Source of the DNA: Corynebacterium ulcerans
GTDB lineage: Bacteria > Actinomycetota > Actinomycetes > Mycobacteriales > Mycobacteriaceae
Direction of reading: 5' to 3'
Assembly: GCF_900187135.1 (NCBI RefSeq)
Contig: NZ_LT906443.1
Coordinates: 1,364,001-1,428,000, forward strand
Length of the DNA stretch: 64,000 bases
Positions 9,392 through 18,740 of this stretch are shown one piece after another. Positions within the stretch are counted from its first letter, which is position 1. Every line of letters begins with the position of its first letter. The notes below the pieces were generated by a model that had not been told where the DNA came from, ran no database searches, and saw only the letters and a program-made list of their open reading frames with translations. The position numbers were made by a program, and so were the translations under genes.

Positions 9392-10744
9392 ATGCCCAGT
9401 TCAGCTTCCGTCTCTGCAGATCGTCTGACTAGGAACGACAGACTTGATCGGCTCCCGTTCACTCCAAAACACCGCCGGTTGCTATGGGGATCTGGCATTG
9501 GTTGGGCCCTTGATGCGATGGATGTGGGCCTCATCTCGTTTATTATGGCGGCTCTCGTCGCACACTGGGGGCTGAGCCATACTCAAACATCATGGTTAGC
9601 ATCGGCGGGGTTCATCGGAATGGCGATCGGCGCTACCTTGGGCGGTCTTCTAGCAGACCGCTTTGGACGTCGACATATTTTTGCGATCACTTTGTTGATC
9701 TATGGACTTGCTACTGGCGCTTCAGCTCTATCCATGAGCCTCGGTGTTCTGATCATCTTCCGATTTATCGTAGGACTGGGGCTTGGTGCAGAGCTACCTG
9801 TCGCATCCACGTTGGTTTCTGAGTTCTCCCCACGAGTTATTCGGGGCCGCATGGTGGTAGCTCTTGAAGCTTTCTGGGCCCTTGGTTGGATTGCCGCCGC
9901 ATGTATCGGCGCCTTTGTTATTAGCGGTTCCTCCAACGGCTGGCGATGGGCACTAGCCTTGGGTTGCATCCCTGCGCTTTACTCTCTTTATGTCCGCCTA
10001 GGACTGCCGGAATCGGTTCGCTTCCTCGAAGCTAAGGGACGCCACCAGGAAGCCGAGCAGGTTGTGCGTTCTTTTGAACAAAGCGCCGAAGCTGATGGCT
10101 GTGACGTATCCAAGCTCATAACGCTCTCTCCCACCGAGAGAGAAGACGACGCGGGAGAAAACCAAGGAATCTTTTCCGGTATGTATCGGAAGCGCACCAT
10201 TGCATTGTGGGTTATTTGGTTCTGTATCAATCTCTCCTACTACGGCGCCTTTATCTGGATCCCGTCGCTGCTTGTCTCTAGCGGTTTTCCGCTGGTTAAA
10301 TCCTTTGAGTTCACGCTGATCATCACACTGGCTCAGCTACCGGGTTATGCGGTGTCCGCATGGTTGATCGAAAAATGGGGCCGTCGCTCTACGCTGGTGT
10401 TCTTCCTCATTGGTTCTGCGTGTGCCGCAGGGTTCTATAGCGTATCCAGCACAGAGACCATGATCATCATGGCAGGATGCTGCTTGTCCTTCTTCAACCT
10501 TGGCGCTTGGGGTGCTCTCTATGCCATCGGGCCCGAGCTGTACCCGTCTCGTATGAGAGGCGCTGGTACCGGGGCTGCTGCTGGCTTTGGCCGCATCGCG
10601 TCTATCATCGCGCCGCTCATCGTTCCACCCGTCGTAGCTATCGGTGGAACTATGGCCCTCTTTGGTCTTTTCGGCGCGGCTTTTGCCATCGCAGCTGCCG
10701 CCACCCTTTTGCTACCGGAGCAAAAGGGTAAGGCACTTACTTAA
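9392..10744 (+). CDS. MFS transporter, NiaP-like (niacin or aromatic acid uptake)
   Basis: A 450-residue major facilitator protein with 12 predicted membrane helices. The sequence matches what I remember of NiaP niacin transporters: GWALDAMDVGLISFIMAAL in helix 1, GLGLGAELPVASTLVSE in helix 4, FWALGW after it, and FFNLGAWGALYAIGPELYP late. The MFS loop motif DRFGRRH lies between helices 2 and 3. A GTG at 9350 would add 14 residues, but ATG 9392 has a GGAG site about 9 nt upstream and is preferred. The stop is 7 bp from the convergent dnaB stop. Niacin is the likely substrate; a benzoate-type acid is the alternative. Confidence 0.75.
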   Translation: MPSSASVSADRLTRNDRLDRLPFTPKHRRLLWGSGIGWALDAMDVGLISFIMAALVAHWGLSHTQTSWLASAGFIGMAIGATLGGLLADRFGRRHIFAITLLIYGLATGASALSMSLGVLIIFRFIVGLGLGAELPVASTLVSEFSPRVIRGRMVVALEAFWALGWIAAACIGAFVISGSSNGWRWALALGCIPALYSLYVRLGLPESVRFLEAKGRHQEAEQVVRSFEQSAEADGCDVSKLITLSPTEREDDAGENQGIFSGMYRKRTIALWVIWFCINLSYYGAFIWIPSLLVSSGFPLVKSFEFTLIITLAQLPGYAVSAWLIEKWGRRSTLVFFLIGSACAAGFYSVSSTETMIIMAGCCLSFFNLGAWGALYAIGPELYPSRMRGAGTGAAAGFGRIASIIAPLIVPPVVAIGGTMALFGLFGAAFAIAAAATLLLPEQKGKALT

Positions 10745-10751
10745 GCGTGGA

Positions 10752-12230
10752 CTAACCGCGAGCCATATCCACAAACCGCGAGTAATGCAGCTGGTGGGCC
10801 ACCTGCACGGTATCAATCGGCCCGCCACGATGCTTGGCCAGGATAATGTCGGCTTCCCCGGCGCGCTCATTTTCCTTGTCCTGTGAGTCTGGGCGATAGA
10901 GAAGCATAACCATGTCGGCGTCCTGCTCCAGAGAGCCCGATTCACGGAGGTCCGCGAGCTGGGGGCGTTTGTCGGTACGCGACTCAGGGCCACGGTTGAG
11001 CTGGGAGATAGCGATCAGGGGAACATCGAGTTCCTTAGCCAATAGCTTTAATTGACGGGAGAACTCCGAGACCTCTTGCTGACGCGACTCCACCCGACGG
11101 CCGGAGCTCATGAGCTGAAGGTAATCCACCACGATCATCTGCAGATCGTATTTCTGCTTCAGCTTTCGCGCCTTCGAGCGAATCTCCATCATGGTGAGGT
11201 TGGCAGAGTCGTCGATAAAGATAGGAGCCTGCTCAATCTGGCCGACGCGGATTGCCAATTTAGACCAGGCGGCGTCGTCAAGCTTGCCCGAACGCATGTC
11301 AGAGAGCCGAACCTCGGCTTCCGCCGAGATCAAACGCATAGCGATCTCAGACTTTGACATTTCTAGGGAAAAAATCACTGCGGCTTTTTCGTTCTTAATC
11401 GCGCAAGAACGCACGAAGTCCAACGCCAGCGTGGATTTACCCACACCAGGTCGAGCCGCAACAATGATCATCTGACCGCCATGCAGACCGTTGGTAAGGT
11501 TATCCAGATCGATGAATCCGGTGGGAACGCCCATGGCCAAACCACCGTGGGCTGAAATATCATCCAGCTCTTCCATCGTGGGCCCAATGATGTCCCCCAG
11601 CACCGCGTAATCCTCAGCGCTGCCTTTCTTATTGACCTTGAAGACCTCTTGTTGCGCAAGATCAATCACGGATTCAATCTCAGCACCCTCAGTACCTTCA
11701 TAGCCCAGCTGTACAACACGCGTTCCGGCGTCGACAAGCTGGCGTAATAAGGCTTTTTCCGCGACGATTTCCGCGTAATAGCGGGCGTTAGCGGCGGTAG
11801 GGACAGAAGAGATCAGCGTGTGCAGATATGGTGCTCCGCCTACGCGCTCCAGATCATTGTTGCGGTCAAGACGCGCGGCAACGATAACCGGGTCGATCTC
11901 CTTGTTGTCGGAGAACAAATCGATCATCGCAGAGTAAATCAGCTGATGCGCCGGGCGATAAAAATCTTCTGGAGTTAAAACCTCCACGATTTCTATCACC
12001 GTCTGGGGGCTCAACAGCATAGCCCCCAGCACGCCTTGCTCAGCCTCCACGTCATGTGGGGGCTGGCGGAATTCACTCGTAGGAGCAGCTTCTCGACGCC
12101 GAGGGGAATAGGATCGCCCCTCTCCATCCGGCATACGCGGCGCATAGACCTCTACGTCGTTTGGGGCGTCCTCATCACTAGGAGGAACGTAGGCATCATC
12201 ATCAAAACTTGGCGAGATTCCCGAGGTCAT
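10752..12230 (-). CDS. dnaB: Replicative DNA helicase DnaB
   Basis: A 492-residue hexameric helicase that unwinds DNA at the replication fork. The first ~45 residues are an acidic, probably disordered extension. The N-terminal DnaB domain (EAEQGVLGAMLLSPQ onward, ~60-165) is followed by a linker and the RecA-like domain with Walker A ARPGVGKST (~265), Walker B-like MIVVDYLQLM (~370) and the arginine-finger region near the C-terminus. Length is normal for an intein-free copy, unlike some mycobacterial DnaB genes. It lies downstream of rpsF-ssb-rplI as in other actinobacteria, but a glycosidase gene and a DnaA-box region separate it from rplI. Confidence 0.95.
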   Translation of the reverse strand: MTSGISPSFDDDAYVPPSDEDAPNDVEVYAPRMPDGEGRSYSPRRREAAPTSEFRQPPHDVEAEQGVLGAMLLSPQTVIEIVEVLTPEDFYRPAHQLIYSAMIDLFSDNKEIDPVIVAARLDRNNDLERVGGAPYLHTLISSVPTAANARYYAEIVAEKALLRQLVDAGTRVVQLGYEGTEGAEIESVIDLAQQEVFKVNKKGSAEDYAVLGDIIGPTMEELDDISAHGGLAMGVPTGFIDLDNLTNGLHGGQMIIVAARPGVGKSTLALDFVRSCAIKNEKAAVIFSLEMSKSEIAMRLISAEAEVRLSDMRSGKLDDAAWSKLAIRVGQIEQAPIFIDDSANLTMMEIRSKARKLKQKYDLQMIVVDYLQLMSSGRRVESRQQEVSEFSRQLKLLAKELDVPLIAISQLNRGPESRTDKRPQLADLRESGSLEQDADMVMLLYRPDSQDKENERAGEADIILAKHRGGPIDTVQVAHQLHYSRFVDMARG

Positions 12231-12313
12231 GGAGTCATATCACCTATTTCCCTGCTCGTTTTTACCATCGCGCGCGTAGACACGACGCTCACCTACTCTA
12301 CCCCCCAAGTACG

Positions 12314-14287
12314 TCAGCGCTCGTCACCCCTGCCCTTCTTATGCCGCTCTATGGCATCAACAGCCCGGATAAGCCCAAGATGGGAAAAAGCTTGCGGGAA
12401 GTTTCCGGCCAGTCTCTGTGCCTGCGGATCATATTCCTCACTGAGCAACCCTAGATCATTGGCATATGCAGCCACGCTATCCAAACGTTCCTGAGCTTCC
12501 TCTATCCGGCCAGACATGGCGTACTGCTCAATCAGCCAGAACGTGCAAATAAGAAACGGATACTCATGGCCAGAAAGACCATCAATCCCGTCGTCGGTGC
12601 GATAGCGATACACCAGACCGTTGGAGTCAACCAGCTGCTTCTCAATCTGGGCAACCGTGCCCAGCATGCGCGGATCATCTGCGGCCAAGAAACCAGTGTG
12701 CGGGATCTGCAGCAAAGACGCATCCACGTGCGTGTTTTCGTAGGCCTGCGTAAAAGATCCCAGCTCCTCGTTATATCCACGCAGCAATAACTCATCCCGC
12801 AGGCTGTCGCGGTGATAACGCCACACGTCTGCATCACCGTCTAGCCCGTATTCTTCTACTGCCCGAACCCCTTCATTAAAGGCAGCCCACATCATGACCC
12901 GACCATGCGTGAAGTAGTGCAGGTCTCCGCGCATCTCCCAGATGCCGTGGTCTTTCTGGTGAATATTGGTGATCGTATAATCCAGTAGTTTCTTTTGCAG
13001 CCCCCAAGAAAACTCATCCTCGGAGTAGCCGGCATCGCGTAGCTTAGCGAGCGCAAGCATTACTTCGCCCACCACGTCGGCCTGATATTGTCCTGCTGCC
13101 CCATTACCGATGCGTACCGGACGCGAGTTCTCATAGCCCGCTAGGTGGTCGAGTTCACGTTCCTCTAATTCGCGTTCTCCGCCTAGGCCATACATAATTT
13201 GTAGATTTTCCACATCGCCCGCGACCGCTCTCAGAAGCCAATCTCGCCAATTCATCGCGCCTTCTACAAATCCATGCTCGACCATCACTTCGACTGTGAG
13301 CGCAGCATCGCGCAACCAGGTATAGCGGTAATCCCAGTTACGCTCCCCACCAAAGTCCTCGGGTAACGATGCAGTAGGGGCCGCCACGATGCCACCAGTA
13401 TCTGAGTGAGTGAGCGCTCGCAAAACTAAAAGCGAACGCCGCACGAGTTCGCTACGTGTATCGCCTACATCAAGATTCCCAATCCAGTGCTGCCAGAATT
13501 CTTTGGTCACATCAAAAGCGGTATCTGTTTTGACTGGCACTGGTGTTTCCTGCCATGAGGGAAACCAGGTCATAGACCAATCAAGTTTTTCTCCAGCTTT
13601 CAGGGAAAAGTCTCCGACCAGACGAGGCGCCACAGAACCTTGTCCAGAATGATCGTGGTCCTCATCCGGTTCAGTGGTGTCATAAAGCAGAGGTCCAGCG
13701 ATAAGAAGTCCATCGGGGCCCGCAACGCAGAGCAAAGCAGGATCCTCGGTTTCAGGGATAGTTATTTGCCTAAACCAGGGCAAGGCACGGGCATAACTAA
13801 AACGCACGCGGAGATCATGGGAAACCGTTACTTCGCCTTCCAAGCATTCCACGCTGCGGATGAGATCTGCTTGCACTGTCGACGGCGGCAAGTAGTCGAG
13901 TACGCGCGCTTTCCCTGTTGGAGTCTCCCACAGTGTTTCCAGGATAAAGGTATCTGGGATATAGGAACGTGATGTGACTACACCATGGCGCATAAACAAC
14001 TTCCAACGGCCATCATCTGGGGTTCCCAACAACGCCGCAAAAACTGAAGGGGAGTCAAATCTCGGTAAACACAGCCAGTCCACACTTCCATCGCAAGAAA
14101 CCAGCGGGCCAGTCTGCAGATCGGAAAGCAACGCGTAGTCCTCAAGAGGTGTGGAACGGTGTCTATTTCCGCTTACCGTATGGTGCTCCTCCGCAAGATG
14201 TGGCGTAGCTTTCAACGCCTTCAACGCTTTATCGTTTGAAAAATCGTGCGTGTCTGAATCGTTGTTGTCTTCCTTAGCAATTCCCAT
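12314..14287 (-). CDS. Glycoside hydrolase family 15 protein (trehalase/glucoamylase-like)
   Basis: A 657-residue cytosolic GH15 enzyme. The N-terminal beta-sandwich begins around YALLSDLQTGPLVS (~residue 52). The (alpha/alpha)6 barrel carries the family signatures GGERNWDYRYTWLRDA (~310), GHEYPFLICTFWLIEQY (~575) and EEYDPQAQRLAGNFPQAFSH near the end, which includes the catalytic base glutamate. Close mycobacterial relatives hydrolyse trehalose, so trehalase is the best guess; glucoamylase or dextran-type activity cannot be excluded. The ATG at 14287 follows AAAAGGAAAC. It is 83 bp upstream of dnaB on the same strand. Confidence 0.85.
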   Translation of the reverse strand: MGIAKEDNNDSDTHDFSNDKALKALKATPHLAEEHHTVSGNRHRSTPLEDYALLSDLQTGPLVSCDGSVDWLCLPRFDSPSVFAALLGTPDDGRWKLFMRHGVVTSRSYIPDTFILETLWETPTGKARVLDYLPPSTVQADLIRSVECLEGEVTVSHDLRVRFSYARALPWFRQITIPETEDPALLCVAGPDGLLIAGPLLYDTTEPDEDHDHSGQGSVAPRLVGDFSLKAGEKLDWSMTWFPSWQETPVPVKTDTAFDVTKEFWQHWIGNLDVGDTRSELVRRSLLVLRALTHSDTGGIVAAPTASLPEDFGGERNWDYRYTWLRDAALTVEVMVEHGFVEGAMNWRDWLLRAVAGDVENLQIMYGLGGERELEERELDHLAGYENSRPVRIGNGAAGQYQADVVGEVMLALAKLRDAGYSEDEFSWGLQKKLLDYTITNIHQKDHGIWEMRGDLHYFTHGRVMMWAAFNEGVRAVEEYGLDGDADVWRYHRDSLRDELLLRGYNEELGSFTQAYENTHVDASLLQIPHTGFLAADDPRMLGTVAQIEKQLVDSNGLVYRYRTDDGIDGLSGHEYPFLICTFWLIEQYAMSGRIEEAQERLDSVAAYANDLGLLSEEYDPQAQRLAGNFPQAFSHLGLIRAVDAIERHKKGRGDER

Positions 14288-14422
14288 GTTTCCTTTTTAC
14301 CTATACCTTTTCTCCTCTGTTGGGCCCTTGACTTGTCTCATAGAAAATTTCTCTCAGGTTTCACTTCTCGCTCTATTCCCACTACCCCCGCTCATGGTGA
14401 CGTACACGGCATCACTACCAAG

Positions 14423-14647
14423 TTATCCACAGGGTTATACACAGCCTCTGTGACTAGAGAAAAAAATCACTGCTCAGTTATCCACAGGCCTTGTGAACAA
14501 GTTGTGGATAACCTCGCATACACCCTGAAGGTTTTTCAAAAAACACCAGTTCAAAGCACCTTTTTGAGTCTGTTAATGTTTTACATACCAAAAATAAATC
14601 CGGTGTATAACTCACTTAACCTGCACGTTTGACATGGGTTATCCACA
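14423..14647. promoter_or_regulatory. Cluster of DnaA boxes with AT-rich segment
   Basis: Exact TTATCCACA occurs at 14423-14431, 14478-14486 and 14639-14647 on the plus strand and at 14503-14511 on the minus strand. TTATACACA occurs at 14435-14443, and a one-mismatch copy (complement of TTATACACC) at 14602-14610. An AT-rich, A/T-tracted segment (14525-14615) lies between the boxes. The 640-bp gap between GH15 and rplI holds little else except the rplI terminator. The cluster could be a DnaA titration or regulatory site, or a second origin-like element; dnaA and dnaN are not in the window. Confidence 0.75.
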
Positions 14648-14836
14648 GCATATAAAGCGCCTTCATGGCGCTGAGCTGGCAATTTGCTGTGAATGTTTTT
14701 CACAACCATCAACAGACCAGATGAGCGGGGGTAATTTCACGCACCGTGCAAGCTCAATGAGTCATCTTTCAGGCGAATAAATATCCATAAAGGCCACCAA
14801 CGGCAGCACATATGCTACCTGTGAAATCTAAAAAGC

Positions 14837-14880
14837 CTGCGGGCCCCGTCCCATCCGTATGGATGAAGCGGGGCCCGCAG
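14837..14880 (-). terminator. Terminator of the rpsF-ssb-rplI cluster
   Basis: CTGCGGGCCCCG (14837-14848) pairs perfectly with 14869-14880; the loop itself contains CATCC/GGATG. On the minus strand it is followed by GCTTTTTAG. A strong intrinsic terminator about 50 bp after the rplI stop. Confidence 0.9.
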
Positions 14881-14931
14881 GTTGCTGTTGTCGTTGGGCT
14901 AGTCAAAGCTAGCCGTCGTCAGGCGCGCTTG

Positions 14932-15384
14932 TTAGGCGGCGACGACCTCGAAGTTAACCGTTGCTGCGATGTCGGAGTGCAGCTTGACGTTCACAGAGAA
15001 CTTGCCGATGGACTTAACCAGTCGCTTCGACAACTCGATGGAACGCTTGTCCAGGTTCGGACCGCCAGCCTTTTTAACGGCAGCGGCAATATCCTCGGCG
15101 GAAACAGAGCCGAAGAGCTTACCCTTCTCAGAGGTCTTCACTGCTACGGTGACACCCTCAAGTGCCTCGAGCTGTGCTTTGACCTCACGTGCATGGTCCA
15201 GATCGCGAATAGCGCGAGCTTCCTGGGCACGCTTGATGCCCTCAATCTGCTTCTCTGCGCCGCGGGTGGCTACGATCGCCAGGCCGCGAGGAAGCAGAAG
15301 GTTACGTCCGTAGCCGTCCTTAACCTCAACGATGTCACCAGGGACACCGAGGTTTTCAACGGCAGCGGTGAGGATCAGCTTCAT
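14932..15384 (-). CDS. rplI: 50S ribosomal protein L9
   Basis: A 150-residue bL9. The N-terminal RNA-binding domain ([28 protein letters not shown] family signature, quoted in part: [20 protein letters not shown]) is joined by a long helix to the C-terminal domain, which ends [15 protein letters not shown]. It binds 23S rRNA and helps keep the reading frame. It is the last gene of rpsF-ssb-rplI. An rpsR (S18) gene, found between ssb and rplI in many bacteria, is absent here, as I would expect for corynebacteria that encode S18 elsewhere. Confidence 0.96.
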   Translation of the reverse strand: MKLILTAAVENLGVPGDIVEVKDGYGRNLLLPRGLAIVATRGAEKQIEGIKRAQEARAIRDLDHAREVKAQLEALEGVTVAVKTSEKGKLFGSVSAEDIAAAVKKAGGPNLDKRSIELSKRLVKSIGKFSVNVKLHSDIAATVNFEVVAA

Positions 15385-15484
15385 GATCCCTGCCTTTCGT
15401 GGTACTAACCGAGACCCGATCTCAAGAGACCGAAGCGGCTCGGTGAAGTGTGGTTAAAGTTGATATGTGGTGTTGAACTGGCCG

Positions 15485-16051
15485 TTAGAATGGCGGCTCA
15501 GCGTCAGCACCGCCGAATCCACCTGCTGGCGGGGCACTGCTCCACGGGTCATTAGCCGGTGCGGAGTTTTGGCCGCTCTGCTGACCGCCGAATCCACCCT
15601 GGGATCCGCCGTTGCCACCAAAGCCACCGCCTGAGTTTCCACCGAAGTTTCCGCCACCATAATTTCCGCCGTTACCGCCCTCACGAGGGTTACGGTTAAT
15701 GCTTGCCGACGCGTACCGCAAGGATGGGCCGACCTCATCGACCTCAAGCTCCATAACGGTGCGCTTTTCACCCTCACGAGTCTCGTAAGAGCGCTGGCGC
15801 AAGCGCCCGGTAACAATTACGCGCATACCCTTAGTAAGGGACTCTGCGACGTTTTCTGCAGCCTGGCGCCACACGTTGCATTGCAGGAACAAGGCCTCAC
15901 CATCTACCCACTGGTTTGACTGAGAGTCATACCGACGCGGAGTCGAGGCGATACGGAAATTGGCAACCGCTGCACCAGCTGGGGTGAAGCGAAGTTCCGG
16001 GTCAGCAACTAAGTTGCCAACGACCGTAATGTTGACGTCTCCTTGAGCCAT
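15485..16051 (-). CDS. ssb: Single-stranded DNA-binding protein
   Basis: A 188-residue Ssb. Residues ~1-112 form the OB fold ([20 protein letters not shown] start, [26 protein letters not shown]). A Gly/Asn/Ser-rich linker follows, and the C-terminal tip is DAEPPF, the acidic-aromatic peptide that recruits replication and repair proteins. It coats single-stranded DNA as a tetramer. It lies between rpsF and rplI and is probably cotranscribed with both. Confidence 0.95.
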   Translation of the reverse strand: MAQGDVNITVVGNLVADPELRFTPAGAAVANFRIASTPRRYDSQSNQWVDGEALFLQCNVWRQAAENVAESLTKGMRVIVTGRLRQRSYETREGEKRTVMELEVDEVGPSLRYASASINRNPREGGNGGNYGGGNFGGNSGGGFGGNGGSQGGFGGQQSGQNSAPANDPWSSAPPAGGFGGADAEPPF

Positions 16052-16198
16052 TGTCAGCCTTTCTTTACAACGTCAGCGTCATAAAATTATGTGTGACGTT
16101 TTTGGTGTTCTTCTGTGGAAAGCGGGATTCGCTTGCGCTAGATGAAACTTTCTGCGCGAAAAATAATCTGCTCAGCGGCTAGCTAGCCACCAACCGGA

Positions 16199-16486
16199 TT
16201 ACTTATCGCCACGCAGAACCTTGGTGCGGAGAACGCCATCGTTCAGGTTCAACACGCGGTCGAGCTCCAGAACGGTTGCAGACTCGCAGTTGAGGTTGAG
16301 AACAGCGTAGATGCCCTCTTCCTTCTTGGCGATCGGGTAGGCCAGACGGCGCTTACCCCAGATATCAACCTTTTCCACGGTGCCGTTTTCTTTGCGGACG
16401 ATCTCGAGGAACTTGTCCAGGGACGGGGCAACAGTGCGTTCATCCTGGGAAGGATCCAGAATGATCATGACTTCGTAGTGACGCAC
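16199..16486 (-). CDS. rpsF: 30S ribosomal protein S6
   Basis: A 95-residue bS6 starting at GTG 16486 ([10 protein letters not shown]). The frame extends upstream to GTG 16498 and ATG 16495, but the ribosome site AGGAGG occupies 16498-16503. It leaves 0-2 nt before those codons and 11 nt before GTG 16486, so the shorter form fits both the site and the usual S6 N-terminus. S6 binds 16S rRNA together with S18. It is the first gene of the rpsF-ssb-rplI cluster, with its promoter in 16504-16690. Confidence 0.95.
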   Translation of the reverse strand: MRHYEVMIILDPSQDERTVAPSLDKFLEIVRKENGTVEKVDIWGKRRLAYPIAKKEEGIYAVLNLNCESATVLELDRVLNLNDGVLRTKVLRGDK

Positions 16487-16697
16487 GGACCTCATCACCT
16501 CCTATGGTCTTGTATTTTTAAGTTCGGCCACACCCCGGTTGGATGTAGCAGGAGGGTCGTTGCGTCAGCAACCGTTCAAAGATACCCCACCGACTATCAA
16601 AAGTCGATTCTTTTCAGCATATTTGTGGCCGAGGCCATCGCTAAAAGGGAAACGTGAACAGAAAATGATTGCTGGGCACAACGAGCCTGTCGTTAGC

Positions 16698-16750
16698 AAG
16701 CACTTCTCAGTGCTTAAGCCAACCGTCACAGCGTAGCCTCTCTGGAGGCT
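16698..16750 (-). terminator. Two small hairpins after the GT87 operon
   Basis: AGCCTC/GAGGCT (16735-16740 with 16745-16750) and AAGCACT/AGTGCTT (16698-16704 with 16709-16715) lie just past the 16793 stop on the minus strand. Each has a 4-nt loop. Neither has a clear U-run, so termination is only likely. Confidence 0.4.
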
Positions 16751-16792
16751 TTACGCAGAACTCACCACAGCTGCAGTCGTTGTACCCGTGAC

Positions 16793-16975
16793 TTACACAG
16801 CAACAGAAATAGCAAGAATCACGGGAATAACAGTGATAAAGAGGACCGCGATCGCAAAAAGCGACCAGGTCAATCTTCCGGGTTTTCCATAGGAATAACT
16901 GGCAAAAGCGCCGGTAAAGAACGCAAAGCCGAGGAACACACTCGACATGGTGGCAATCATGATTGCAGTAGACAT
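16793..16975 (-). CDS. Small two-helix membrane protein
   Basis: A 60-residue protein with two predicted membrane helices (IMIATMSSVFLGFAFFTGAF and SLFAIAVLFITVIPVILAI) and a short basic loop between them (SYGKPGRLTW). Its ATG overlaps the TGA of the upstream GT87 gene (TGATG), which implies translational coupling and suggests that the two proteins act together. No recognised domain. It is located where Mycobacterium tuberculosis has a short gene between the GT87 gene and rpsF. Confidence 0.75.
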   Translation of the reverse strand: MSTAIMIATMSSVFLGFAFFTGAFASYSYGKPGRLTWSLFAIAVLFITVIPVILAISVAV

Positions 16976-18516
16976 CAGCTCTTCATCGCCTCTCGCTCAC
17001 TTGTATTGTCCAGTTGGGAGCGCTTTGAGCTCAATGTCCATCTGTCGTAGCAGTCAAACGGCCCCGCGAGCGGATCGCACCCACCATGATCGCGGCTCAC
17101 CTTATCCACTGTCTTTCCAAGCATCTGGCGAATCACCATGACCGCGATAATAAGAATCAAACCATCTCGACCAAGAATAAAAAGATCAAGCAGCCCCGCC
17201 GGCGCCCCCTTGTTCTCAGCGCCCAGAAGATGCCACATGAGGATAGGCCAGGTGGCGGCGTCGATAAGCCCCCAGGCAAAAATCAGCCGCCAACGAGGCA
17301 GAGCAAGAACCGCAAGCGGGACCAGCCACAACGAATACTGCGGACTCCACACCTTATTAATTAAGAGGAATGCTGCGACTATAAGGAAAACAAGCTCTGC
17401 GACTCTGGGCCTTCTACGCACGCACAGCCCTAAAACAGCAATGCCCACACATGCTGCAACAAATAACAGCAAGGTCAGTATGTTGAGATTCACCGGGGCC
17501 TTCCCCGCAGGATCTAAACCAGACCATCCACATTCCCGCGAAAGCACAGCATAGATAGTGGTCCATTCCCACCCGCGCTGAGAGTTAAGCCGCAGGAATT
17601 CACCCCAGGCGTTGGGATAAGCAAGCATCACCGGAACGTTAATAATCAACCAAGTGACTAATGTCCCCGCTGCTAAGACAAACCAAGCCCGTAATTTTTT
17701 GCTCCGCAACGCCACGATAAGCAGTGCACCGAGGAGGAACGCCGGCCACAGTTTGAAGGAGGTGCCCACTCCGATCAATACGCCCGTGATGACCAAGTGG
17801 TGGCGTCGAAAAGCTACGAGCGCCCCTATAGCAGCAGCGATTGCGAGAATATCCCAGTTGGTAAAAGCATGAACAACAACAAGTGGTGACGCGGCAACCA
17901 GCACCACATCCCACACGCGATTTCCCGCCAACTCCGCAAGCATCGCCACCACCGCTCCCCACACCAATGCCATGGTCAGCGCAGTAATGGTGAAGTAGAA
18001 AGAAACTTCAGGAACACTGGGGAACATCGCATGAATGGCCGGATATCCCAAGCGAGTGATAGCTGCCATGATCCACTGGAAGATTCCCGTCAACACGGGA
18101 TATTCCATGTACCTAGTAACGCCACCCTCTTGCCAGGAATACGCATAGGGAAAGCCCGGTTGGTCTAATCCACGCCCGCTATAGAGCGGAATGATATCGG
18201 TATAGCAGGCGGAAACATACTGTTTGTTGCCAGACCAATCCAGTTGGGCTGTACCGGCGACCTCGTTTCCGTGGAGGCAGTTGGCCTTTGTCATGTACGC
18301 GAGACTGAGAAAGCTCAGGGCAACGGTCACGAGCAGGCGCAGAGGCGTCCACCATCGTTGTGTCCCTACCTGAGAGAATCTCCCCAAAGGTCCACCCAGA
18401 AACTCTGTAAAACTACGCGCTATGGGTTCAGTGCGGCTGGGGGAAATCCGATAGCGTGGGTCGCCAAGCTTAATGCCGCCTTGTCTAGGCCTAGCGTGTT
18501 TTCGCTCCTTAGTCAT
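16975..18516 (-). CDS. GT87 (DUF2029) polyprenyl-phosphate-dependent mannosyltransferase-like membrane protein
   Basis: A 513-residue polytopic protein with ten or more predicted helices, starting most likely at MTKERKHARPRQGG (18516); the frame also allows a start at 18558. The long first loop after helix 1 contains WQEGGVTRYMEYPVLTG, and another loop has LRLNSQRGWEWTTIYA. This is the pattern of GT-C fold GT87 proteins, which transfer mannose from a polyprenyl phosphate donor during actinobacterial cell-envelope glycan synthesis. It lies between ponA and rpsF, matching the recalled mycobacterial order Rv0050-Rv0051-Rv0053. The exact glycan substrate is unknown. Confidence 0.78.
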   Translation of the reverse strand: MTKERKHARPRQGGIKLGDPRYRISPSRTEPIARSFTEFLGGPLGRFSQVGTQRWWTPLRLLVTVALSFLSLAYMTKANCLHGNEVAGTAQLDWSGNKQYVSACYTDIIPLYSGRGLDQPGFPYAYSWQEGGVTRYMEYPVLTGIFQWIMAAITRLGYPAIHAMFPSVPEVSFYFTITALTMALVWGAVVAMLAELAGNRVWDVVLVAASPLVVVHAFTNWDILAIAAAIGALVAFRRHHLVITGVLIGVGTSFKLWPAFLLGALLIVALRSKKLRAWFVLAAGTLVTWLIINVPVMLAYPNAWGEFLRLNSQRGWEWTTIYAVLSRECGWSGLDPAGKAPVNLNILTLLLFVAACVGIAVLGLCVRRRPRVAELVFLIVAAFLLINKVWSPQYSLWLVPLAVLALPRWRLIFAWGLIDAATWPILMWHLLGAENKGAPAGLLDLFILGRDGLILIIAVMVIRQMLGKTVDKVSRDHGGCDPLAGPFDCYDRWTLSSKRSQLDNTSEREAMKS

Positions 18517-18740
18517 CGCTGGTATGGATTCCCTTCGGAAAGAGTGTTCTGCACACAACGCGGCCTATGCCACGCATATCTATATAAATAATCGTGATTA
18601 TCCCACCAACGGTAGTGCATTTTCGACGTACACCGGCATGCGTATAAGAGCTACCTACATAAAATAACTCTCCACCGCAGATCTGCACGCGTTGTGCGAA
18701 CCTTTGCGATGGAGAGCTGATCCTATGCATTACTCAGGAC

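Noticed and set aside
9196..9432. Possible leader peptide before the NiaP-like gene
   Set aside because: The frame overlaps the transporter start, has no ribosome site, and its sequence is unlike an attenuator peptide.
14288..14931. Calling the DnaA-box cluster the chromosomal origin
   Set aside because: dnaA, dnaN and recF are not here, so only a DnaA-binding region can be supported from this sequence.
16504..16640. S6:S18 autoregulatory RNA motif in the rpsF leader
   Set aside because: A small stem (GTTGC/GCAAC) is visible, but I could not place the conserved bulge of the motif with confidence.
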